Shown in pieces: positions 49,202 through 58,897 of a stretch of DNA of 64,000 nucleotides; within the stretch, counting starts at the first letter, position 1; each line of letters opens with the position of its first letter. The translations under genes were made by a program, and so were the position numbers. This DNA comes from Phoronis australis. Taxonomy: Eukaryota; Phoronida; Phoronidae. The stretch is taken from NCBI GenBank assembly GCA_002633005.1, contig NMRA01000657.1, positions 38,342 through 102,341 on the forward strand. The letters are read 5' to 3'. Below the pieces are notes generated by a model that saw only the letters and a program-made list of their open reading frames with translations, was not told the origin of the DNA and searched no databases.

Positions 49202-49414
49202 ATGTTATCCCGAAAGAAGGTCGACGCTGACGTGCGCAAGGTGGAACTCGAAATGATGAAATTGGAGTCTGATGAGCCACGGAAGCGGGAAGAAAGAGAG
49301 CACAAATTTTACATGACGCAGATGATCTCGAGAATCGTTCTCCAGCAACTATTTTCTTCTACCGTTTTTCGGGGGCAATGGGGTTCTTCTGCTCAACATA
49401 ACTTCCAAATCTGA
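49202..49414 (+). CDS. Charged helical ORF beside the Harbinger pseudogene
   Basis: A 70-codon frame begins with MLSRKKVDADVRKVELEMMK, a highly charged helix rich in Glu and Lys, then REEREHKF and a short tail. Such charged C-terminal helices are typical of the Myb/SANT accessory proteins encoded by PIF/Harbinger elements, and a Harbinger transposase pseudogene lies immediately to the right on the other strand. The DNA-binding Myb part was not seen, so the assignment rests on context. Confidence 0.35.
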   Translation: MLSRKKVDADVRKVELEMMKLESDEPRKREEREHKFYMTQMISRIVLQQLFSSTVFRGQWGSSAQHNFQI

Positions 49415-49849
49415 CGAAACTCCGTCGTAAGTTGCCGGGTAAGCAAAACTTGCAATTAAGGTGTTTCCTTCTATGAAGACGTACTGTGGTTGTCATCAAC
49501 GTTTTTTAGATTTTGGCATCAGTAATGAGGTAAATAAAAGCAAACAAATTTAGATTTTTAGTAAATTATTATTGTTTTGTTTCTTTGCTCTAAACTATGA
49601 AATAAAAGTTTCGTGTTTTTTATATCAGACAATTCCTTTCTATTCATTTATAATGTACTATACGTTGTTCAGTAGGAATGATGTTGTGTTGTAACATCCA
49701 AGCAGTGCTCACTTTGTCACAAAACGAGTCTCAAACATTTTGATTAATAAAGAGAATTGTTCGAAAAAAACACCTAGATCATTTGGCAACACCTGCGCAT
49801 TTGTCTGGACATGTGCGTCAATCATGTCATTCGAATTCTCTTCGCCGTC

Positions 49850-51762
49850 ACACCCGTCACAAATTTGTTGGGGCTTTCTCACACAGATTATGCAGCACCA
49901 CACATGATGCAATCACGGTCTTTTTGGAGACAACGCCATATAACTTTAAGGCAACCAAATGTGTTTTCAATGGTTCATCGTCCTCTGCTCAGTCTCTTGT
50001 TAAAAAATTGGTGTTAACGAATCAGTTTACCACGGTTAGCATAGACTTGAACAACCCTGTCTTCAAAGGGTAAGCTTCATCACCCACAAGCACAACAGTT
50101 ATGGTGATTTCCTTATTACGACCAATGAACCTCTACGGCAAGTTGAGAAACAGGTCGTCATTTTCACCTTTTTGACAAATCTATGATTTACCAAAACTCT
50201 CGCGTCGTCGACACGTCCAGGTCAGTCTATGTTTATGTCAGTGACGATGCATATATTGTCACAAACAGCTTGTAAAACACCAAGGCCAAACCGCGATCGA
50301 GAACGCACGGAAGGCAATCGAGAACGAAATTTGGAGAGAAAAGCGAAGCCAGGCAAGGTGAGTGAATTTGATGAATTTTCGTTGTTTTCACTTCCAATGT
50401 GAAAACAGAATCATGAGTTCAAGGAGTAACACATTGAGGAAGGGCAGACAGAGGTTGAGGCTAGTGTCTCCTCCAATTATTGGAGAAAAGGTACGTTGAC
50501 CGAGGCATCGCATGAGCCGAAGGTGTTTTGCATGTCATTTCGGAAAATTTGCACTTATTTTGGCACTAAATCAAAAAATTGACCAAGACGTTATGAAGAA
50601 ATGACGTGTGAAATTATAATTTTGTAGAATTATCACACTCGGGGCTAACGCCCCTCGGGCGATAATTCTCCAAAATCCACTCGGGCTCTAGATAACGGGG
50701 GATAACGACTTCGCCATGTAATAATCTATGTATCTTGAACGACTATCCAGGCCAATGCAGAGAAAAAAATGTTCGTTCATGATCGCTTTTTTGCGCTCAC
50801 GAGCGCCATAGAGACTTACCGACTTCGTTCCCGATCGCCGTCTCACACAAGGAACTGCTTGCATTGGTAAATATCTGGAATTGTTTCACAAATCATAACT
50901 AACAAAGGTGTCGCCAGGGACAATTAAACTATAAACGTCACACGTCTCATGCAATTGCTAATAACAAGTAGAAATTGTCGATGTTACGAGGCACAAGGCA
51001 TGTTACCGAAAGCCATTGCTTTCTGAGCTCTTTATTTAAAAAAATAAGCAAAATCCAAGTATTAAATTCCAGATCCACAACATAGACTACACCCTGCCGC
51101 TTTTCTGTGTGTCGCATTCGTGTCAAAGTAGCCTATATTTAAGAAGAAAATGACACTTAAACTCACCGGGTACGTCACTGTCATCTGCCATTTTTGGTGC
51201 AAGGTCTCGTTCTCGGACGAGGGTTGGTCGGAGTGTTGTAAAATAACAGAAGAGACATTTTCCTGTTTAGCTAAATACGGTGAGGCACAGAAGACGCGAT
51301 AATCGGGACACAAGTTCCATTTACATGTACGCTTTCTCCGCTGTTCGGAAGTCACCAACAAAACTCAAACCCGTTAAAGACAGTTTTTTAATTTTCTTCT
51401 TGTTGAAAGGTGACATAACTTGTCAACAATAACTCACTAAGCATGGTACAAACTTCATGGATGCATTTATGTACAGTTGACCTGGCCACCCCAAATAATT
51501 TCCCTATTGTGCGTTAGTCCGCTCCATTCGTAAGCCAGTAAATAGTGATACCAGCTTGTGATTCATCATTAACGGGTCTCGCCCTTGTAACTTGCGAATC
51601 GTCTTCCTGGAGTTCGTTATGTAACAAATAAAATATATCCTTTGCCATACGGAAATGTTCAATCCACTGGTCAATTTGAAATGTTTCTTTTACCACGTTC
51701 GTTCTGCCACCAGGTTTGCGATCTCTTCCTTTTCCATAACCCCTTCTCATGTGAGAAACCAA
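49850..51762 (-). pseudogene. PIF/Harbinger transposase pseudogene
   Basis: Reading the minus strand downward from 51,762: WIEHFRMAKDIFYLLHNEL, ITIYWLTNGAD, a stop where a Tyr is usual, RTIGKLFGVARSTVHKC and a helix (51,410). Then come NGTCVPII near 51,310 (the first catalytic Asp region, apparently not conserved), QAVCDN (50,275), VVLVGDEAYPL (about 50,080, the second Asp region) and SCVVLHNLCEK (about 49,880). These are the conserved blocks of HARBI1-type nucleases in the correct order. Several stops and frameshifts break it. A gap of about 1 kb between 51,270 and 50,280, where about 150 bases are expected, contains another repeat (50,627-50,729). Confidence 0.8.
50627..50729. mobile_element. 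Hairpin and 65-bp repeat inserted in the Harbinger pseudogene
   Basis: At 50,627-50,668 gaattatc ... cggggc and gcccc ... gataattc form a hairpin around a short taac loop. The following 65 bases (50,665-50,729) are identical to 33,475-33,539. The whole is likely part of a foldback DNA element that inserted in the transposase sequence. Confidence 0.6.
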
Positions 51763-52030
51763 AAATTAACCCAACCGACAAGTATTGTGGAAGTCTCCTT
51801 TCCTTGGCCAAAAGTAGTCTAGTCATGGTGACTGTCTTTTCGAAAATGAGCGCAGAACGCAGATAATTTACATATGCCTGCAAGTAAATTTAAAACGTAT
51901 CCAAATTGCTCCATGTAAACAGGCCTTAAACCACAATGTGACTGCGAAGACAACAAGGCCACTCGCATGTTTTTTTTCTTTGTCTACAGCATTTAGAGAA
52001 CAGTGCCACCGGTACATAGGCCTGGCGTGC

Positions 52031-52168
52031 GTTCAGTAACGCTAGGACCTACGCTAGGACCTAGCTAAAATCTAGCCAAAGTCCCATGTTCTCATTTAAA
52101 ATACATGGCAATATCTCACGTAATCTCGCGAAGTCTTGCTTTTTAGCGAGGTCCCAGCGTTACTGAAA
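52031..52168. mobile_element. Small foldback element
   Basis: A 20-base left end (gttcagtaacgctaggacct, 52,031-52,050) matches the reverse complement of 52,149-52,168 at 18 of 20 bases. The 98 bases between are non-coding. The length of 138 bases fits a MITE. Confidence 0.65.
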
Positions 52169-52493
52169 GGGAGGCTGGTTATCATTGGCTACACATGTTG
52201 TCCTCGTCAGTTCCGCCGGAACAACAAGATTAGAGATCTACCTCGTTCTCGATGACAATGTCCGGCATATGGTCCAGTCAGAAGTCTTTCCTGATTGACA
52301 CGTCAATGGTCATAATCATAACGAGCGATGAAGTTATAAGGTCATGCTCCTCTGTATTGGAAGTGGACAAGTGCTTGACATTTGCAACACTATGAAACGG
52401 AAACTAATCTTTTTGACCCTATAGAGGGCACTGCTATGAAAGTATACCAGTTTCGTGATGCAACTCAAAAGCAACGAGCAAATATACATGTAG

Positions 52494-53921
52494 TTACTCT
52501 GCCCGTGTAAGCGCAGAGTACTGTTGTTCCTGGGTTTTCTTCAGTTTTATTATTATTCTTATTCTTCTTATTACTCTGTGCGTGTAAGCGCAGAGTACTG
52601 TTGTTCCTGGGTTTTCTTCAATTTTATTGTTTTTCTTATTCTTCTTATTCTTCTTATTACTCTGCGCGTGTAAGCGCAGGGTACTGTTGTTCCTGGGTTT
52701 TCTTCAATTTTATTACTCTGAGCGTTTAAGCGCAGACTCCTGTTGTTCCAGGGTTTTCTTCAATTTTATTGTTATTCTTCTTATTCTTCTTATTATTATT
52801 CTTCCGACCAACTTTGAGGCTTAATAACTCCAAATTGGGTGCAGGTACGGTCTTTAAATTCAGCATGTGACTTTCGAGAGTATATAAATTATGATTGTTT
52901 ATATAATCATATTCCATGTTGCACCGGAAGAGGTCCTTTGGTGCAAAGGTCATATAATTTTCAAAATGCTACTCCTCCTTCAGTTTTAAAGCTATCTTTT
53001 TCAAATTCAGTGCACTGGTATCAATCAGTATGACAATTTAAAAAATTACTTTTCTAAGTAATCGGGTCATCCAATCAGGTGAAATAGGTCAAAGGTCATT
53101 AGGCGCAAACTAAAATTTTGAGCTAGACATTTGAAATTGACAGGTCTGGTTGCCACAGGTAAATCAAGTCGGAATCCAAGGTTTCAGGGCATTTAGTGCA
53201 AACATGGGGTCATTAGGTTCATTTTTCTTCTGAAAATTTGACCTTTTCCATCAGCAAGTATTCTGATGTGTCAACCGTTAGACAACTGTGATTCTCAGCG
53301 TTAAACACATTTTCCATGGGCTTTGCAATAATTCTGCTAAAGATGCTTAAAATGCACCGGATAAGGCCAATTAGTGCAAAGGTCATGTAACGTTCAAAAT
53401 GTTATATGTCTTACGCTTTTTAAGAAATTCTTTTCAATTTCAGCACACTGGTGTAAGTCAACATGCCAATTGAATACCCAACTTTACTTTGCAATAGGCC
53501 TAACCAATCAGAAAAAATTGGTCAAAGGTCAATGAGTGCAAACTCAAATTTTGAGCTAGAGACTTCAAAATTACGTATCTGTTTACAAAATGCGATTGAG
53601 TTTGAATTCTAAATTTTCACGTCATTTGGTGCATTTTTCTTCTGAATGTTTGACCACTTCATTCATCTTGTATTCTGAAGTGCTTGCTTAAAGTAAAACA
53701 TCATTCTGTGATTATTAGCATTAACCACACTTTTAATCGAGTTAACAATTACTCCCTCATCGGGGCTCATAATGCACCGGAAGAGATCAATTAGTGGAAA
53801 GGTCATCAAAAAATTAATATGTAATTTCTCCTACAATTTTAAAGAATTCCTTTTCATATTGGTAAACGGGTTGCTGTCAGAAACTTCCCATAATAATTCC
53901 AGTAATACGCACACGCAGAGT
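52494..53921. mobile_element. Complex non-coding element with hairpin repeats and 425-bp tandem repeats
   Basis: The left part (52,494-52,805) has four tandem units that begin at 52,494, 52,570, 52,656 and 52,713. Each starts with a hairpin, perfect when combined from two units (actctgcgc, loop gtgtaa, gcgcagagt), then a conserved gtactgttgttcctgggttt segment and a TTCTTATT-rich tail. The right part has three units marked by gcaccgg at 52,921, 53,354 and 53,774, about 425 bases apart; the last is truncated. The right end at 53,908-53,921 reads, reversed, actctgcgtgtgcg, an inverted copy of the left hairpin start. It has no coding sequence. Confidence 0.6.
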
Positions 53922-54147
53922 CCGTTATTGTCACGCCGTGGCAATAATCTTTCTAGTTACCAACTTGTTACGCAGCTACGATCACTTGCAAAGCATAAAA
54001 ATGTACACAATTAGAGAACGAGCTCGGTGTCTAGAATGAGATGTCGGATGTAAAACTGCAATGAAGGAGTCGTGCGTTATAGTCTGTTGATGAAAGTGAG
54101 TACACAAGTGTCACCTGCTGGGTTTCGGGCACCTAAGTTAGTGCACC

Positions 54148-54590
54148 TGTGCCCGGTTGCATGAAACAGTCCCAAATAGGGACTCAGCTAAGTTCCCTAA
54201 ATCTGCATGTACTTCTTATTTGCGGGCTTGTGAAAACACTTATTGTCCTATCTTATGCTGTGTGAATATCGTTACTATGCTAATGTTTGCCTTTGATACA
54301 AATCGAGAGTGAAGTCAACATTGAATCCTCAATATTATTGAAAATAAGTAGGTATCTTTTCATGTAACGCCCTCAAATTAAGGACTAAGTAACTAATTAT
54401 TTTGATTGAATTAAGGGCTCAGTTTTAGTTATATGATTAGAAAATGCCATAAGTCACAGAAGAGCTCATTATCAAGATAAAATTATAGAAAAAATATTAC
54501 ACTTGTACACGAAGAACGAAACAAATACGAAAGAGATTTAGGGAACGTAGTTGAGACCCTTTTTGGGACTTCTTCATGCAACCGGCCACA
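54148..54590. mobile_element. MITE with inverted ends of about 55 bp
   Basis: The left end tgtgcccggttgcatgaa (54,148 onward) continues through cagtcccaaatagggactc to gttccctaaatc. The right end read in reverse gives tgtggccggttgcatgaa, agtcccaaaaagggtctc and gttccctaaatc. About 46 of 55 positions agree. The 443-base element has an AT-rich non-coding core. I could not identify the target-site duplication. Confidence 0.75.
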
Positions 54591-55201
54591 GACGACTTCC
54601 GAATTTTTGAGAAGTAAATCTTGTTTTGCTGCCGCTCAGTTTATTTCAAACAGCAAATGATTCCTTCCCGAGCATGCACAGCCCTTGGCTTACAATTCCA
54701 CGAGTTAATGCAAGTATGGAAGAACAATAACAATAACACTTGTAGAAACATAGTTCGAAGTATTTAATTTTAGCTGCGCCTGACCGATTAAAGTCAGTCC
54801 TTGTGTTATATTGAAACACAGACAGAGGTTCAACTTTCATGTTGTCAAACAGTCATTGTTTTAATTTCGCGTGGGTGCCATCTACAGTTACTGACACAAT
54901 CAGGCGCTTCAACTGCAAACCCCACACGATCTTGCGCAGTTGGCTCTCATGTATCCTGGGTTTCTAATACATTCGCCAATCCTCGTCCAGTATGAGCAAT
55001 GTTGTCCTAGGTCCCGGCAAACTCCTGAAATAGAATACAAGCCCATCACAATGATCGTCCCAACTGAAGGTGCTTAAAGTTGATACCTATTTTACATACA
55101 TTGGTGTAAAATGATTTTAAAATGGCTATGAATCCGCCTTTCATCAAAATAAAAAATTGTGATCAAGACCACTTCCTATTATTAAAGTGGCATATTAGTC
55201 T
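54591..55201. other. Stretch without recognised features
   Basis: Nothing recognised between the MITE and the SINE-like repeat. Confidence 0.4.
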
Positions 55202-55504
55202 TTATACCACAATGTTAGCCTCGAATGGCAGATACACCCGTGTAATAACCCATGAACTTATCTCACTAGTGAGATAACATTTTGGCGGGAAACCGAGGCC
55301 GAATTCGACCCCCGGCCTCAAGAGTTTCGAGTCGCCGACTTTACCACTACACCACTCAGCGGCTGACGTCATCGAACGTGAAAATAGAATACTTAAATGA
55401 ACACGCGCAACAATCGCATGTTCAGCAAAGGGCATTGCACCGACATTTATACGCTATGAAAAATAAGACGCATAATTTCCATAAAAACGATACTTTAATT
55501 CAGT
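55202..55504 (-). repeat. SINE-like repeat with a tRNA-like part, copy 2
   Basis: Same family and orientation as 33,156-33,460. The tRNA-like part is at 55,363-55,287 with an A box (TGGTGTAGTGGTAAAG) and a B box altered by one to two bases. The palindrome is kept as 20 bases at 55,258-55,277. Both ends of the copy match those of copy 1, which helps define the repeat's length as about 304 bases. Confidence 0.65.
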
Positions 55505-55916
55505 GAAAATTTTCTCTCGTGTTCTCTTACTTGTAAATCACTGATCTCCAATTTTAATGCCGGTATCGTGTAGTAGGGATCCTTTGACTTGAGCACTATA
55601 GTCAGTTACTAGTGGTAACCTACTTTAGTAGACGATATTTTCCCTGTCGAAGTTTAGCGAGATAAAATGTGTAGGTGTAGTAAGCTATAATAGTTGCTAA
55701 ACCTTAATATATAGATTCATTTTATTTCTGTGTTGTTTTATTTTTCAATTGGTTTTGAGTAAAAGCATTATTTGATAAAAATAGCTCTTTTTTAAAAGGT
55801 CACGCCCTACGACCCCGGGCCTCTGACATAGAAAGTAGTTACAAAGCCAAGGCGAGTCGAGAAAGGTAGATCGATTCATTGCAATGTTTCTCGATCAGTA
55901 TGTGGTATAAATAGAT

Positions 55917-55992
55917 TACATGTTCTCAGTCGTTATCCCCCTTGTCTAGAGCCATCGAGGATTTTGTAGAGCTATCACCCTCGGGGCTAACT
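55917..55992. repeat. Degraded inverted relative of the 65-bp repeat
   Basis: The segment cgttatcccccttgtctaga (55,933 onward) is the reverse complement of the 65-base repeat with small changes. It is followed by attttgtagagctatcaccc and tcggggctaac, which match 50,618-50,649 directly. It thus shows the family's arm and hairpin in another arrangement. Confidence 0.5.
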
Positions 55993-56934
55993 GAAACAGA
56001 AGTCAAACTCTTCACCAGATACTTTTACGGTTTCATTGTAAGGATTTTGAATTTTTGTTGTAATTTTTTTAGTTTCAAATTTCAAATAACCATCTACCAA
56101 TTGCTTGTTACATCGTTGGCTTTCCAACCACAAGGCAAAGCAGGTCTCGCTTTTTGGTTTTGCAAGACATAGACGAAACTCACTTGCCTTGTATGGAAAA
56201 TTTGACCATGGACCTTGTGTTTATTGGGCAATTCTTTGAGCTCTTGCACTCATATATATTTTTAGGGGTGGACATTTTGAAAACTGTAGTGTGATGAAAA
56301 ACCTTATACTTCGTCTGTGCTTAAAAAATAGTGAAATTTCTGCAATATTCAAAATGAATAACTCTCATGTTAGCAACCCCAAGAAATGAATTCGCTGCGA
56401 TCTGTTTAAAATGTATTTTTACTAGTTTTTTTGTTCCATGCCTCTGTAAATGGAGTGCAAATTTTAGGACCTGGCCGTTATTGCTTGAAACCAAACTCGA
56501 CCCGTTGGTTTGGTACGGTGTGTGATATGCACCACGCCTGCTTCCAATAGATAACTGTCAATTCTCTGAAAACTCAAAATGACCAATCAGGTTGTGAGCA
56601 ATATTATACTCGTAGAAACTAGTTTACATTAAACGTTTGCTTCTTGGACAGAGCTTGGCTTTATAGCCGCTCTTAGGAGCGGTGCGCAACAGATCTCTGT
56701 TCAGGCCACAAATAGCCCTAGGTGATTTAACTTCAGCCAAAACCAGGTCTAGTAAGTTTTCCCTTGTCAAACAGCAATGACTTTTGGTCAGTTGGCAAAT
56801 AACATGCCAATGATCAATTCTTGTTAGAAGCAAAACAACACAACACCATTACCTAAATCTGTCACTAATCACTGGGGGTTGCCTAGCTTAAAATTGTGAA
56901 TTGAAAATTATCATCCTTTCAAGTAAGGGTTATT

Positions 56935-57370
56935 CACTTTAAGATTATGTGTGACCTTATTGACAAGTCTGTACATTTAGCAAAGTATTTACTCAACGAA
57001 TTTAACTCAGCAAGTGTATAAATATTTTGAAAGTAGACATTGCGCAGACTTTGATTTTTGACTTTTTACCAACGCCTCACTAGTAAGGTCACGTGATCGT
57101 GCTTTGAGGAAAATTGAGGCAAAAGAAAAAAAATCATCCATAGCAAAGCAACAGACACGATAACATGATTAAATTTCGTATGATAGGTGTGCAGATCTCA
57201 AAAAAATACAGTTATCGTTCTGTTTTAGTTTCATGGAACTTAAAAAAGTTTCATGAAAAGTATTCGTGTCCCATTTCTGATAGCCTCTCGTGCAAAAGTG
57301 GAATACTTTAAAACATTTCCTTACGTCAGTTAGAAAACAGTATACAAAGCATAGTATCTGAACGTTTCGT
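56935..57370 (+). repeat. Dispersed repeat, copy 1
   Basis: This segment resembles 62,735-63,180 in the same orientation over about 430 bases with many differences. Shared words include ctgta[c/t]atttagc, gaaagtag, tttgatttttga and aaatttcgt. Unknown family; no coding sequence recognised. Confidence 0.5.
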
Positions 57371-58897
57371 GTGAATGTGATCAGTCATTTATTAGAAAAG
57401 ACGTTCCAAAATTCGCCAAAATTGGATATTTTTCTAGGGTTTTACTTTACCATACGCTTGACTTCTGAAAATGATGTAGCTAAGTAAGTCATTTTAGGTC
57501 ATCATTTAAGCACCACTGTCAATTGTTAATGTGCTGTTAATCGGTTTACACTAACCACTGAAAAGCAAGGTATCATAAATGGAGAAACTTCCTGTTTGTC
57601 TGCTTCCACTTGCGACAAGCGAAATCACCGGCGAGAGAAGTAATTTTCTGAGAACAGTCGTAACGCGGAACTGGAGCAGAATCGTCGGCGCCGCAGTCCA
57701 ACGTTAAACCCCTCGTGCTATTCGGCAAAGTGTGTTTAGTTGTGCAATTGGTAACTTCACCGAATTAACTTCAGCGAATGACAGGCAGACTACGGCGAGA
57801 CTTTGCTCGTTTACTCGCATAGTTGTGGTTACTCAGTAACTTGAAAAATTGATGTCTATTCCAACCAGCAATGATGTCCAGGATGCATTTTAACTCCTCT
57901 TGCAGATAACGTCCCTTTCAATCGGTTACTGTTTAAACTAGAAAGTTTAATTACACAAGAATTCTGTCAGAAATGTTACCGTTTTAGTTCAACTCAATAC
58001 ACGTGCCCTTTGTTTAACTTTCACGAGTGGCCGATGAAGTGGCCACTGCACCTCCTGAAGAGTGTCTCTCGCTTTCAAATAACACGATTAAGCGCGATTC
58101 ACAATCGTGATTTGTCAGGTAACTTGTGTTTTTTGTTCCATTTCGTTCTCATGATACACGTAAACGTCCAAGTAGTCACCTGCTACAAAGCCAAGCATTT
58201 GCTGACGATACCTCATGCAATGTTTGAAAAAGCTTGGGCTTCCAAAGATTAAAATTGGTTGAGGAAAATCACATAGTTTCTGCAGATACAAATAGAAGTT
58301 TACAATTTATAGCTGTCTGGAAGAAGGAACTTGAAGACAAAACAATACCGCAAAGTCGCGGCCGGCGGCCTAAACGCGAATTTATCAGCCAGCGGGCAGG
58401 GAGGGCTAAAATGAATGGCAATTGGGGTAGGCAGTTTCCAATTAATAGTGGTTAAAACAAAAAGATGAGATGTGTTTATTTCGGTTCAGGTCCATTTTGT
58501 TGAGAACAGTGGGGCCATGGCCCTGTTGTGCCTCTCCTCCCATCCATGGCTACGTCAATGAGGCAACGGCAAAATATGCATTTTGTAACGATCCGAATAC
58601 CTGTATATGCCCATGACTCTTTTTTAGACTTTATATGACACAGTGTAACGCAAGTCACTACTTTTCTCCTTCAATCTCTTCATAGATTATAGACAACAGA
58701 TTCGCAACTTATTTATCTAGTAATTTCATTTGGATGAAAATGTGCCACGGAACCAAATTACTGGTCCAAGGTACGTTTGATGATAAATTAACGTTCTCAA
58801 GTGAGCAGTTCTTTTGAAATGTGTTAAGCAGCCCTTAAAAGAGCCGCTGGTTGTACTGTGCGATACTTAGCTCCATAATGTGAAGAAAAAAGTCAAA
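57371..58897. other. Stretch with one doubtful open frame
   Basis: A plus-strand frame at 58,234-58,455 contains KKELEDKTIPQSRGRRPKRE and a basic tail. The preceding frame ends AMFEKAWASKD. Together they faintly recall uncharacterised repeat-family proteins of corals, but I cannot name a domain. The segment 57,600-57,830 is richer in CG dinucleotides. Nothing firmer is seen. Confidence 0.3.
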
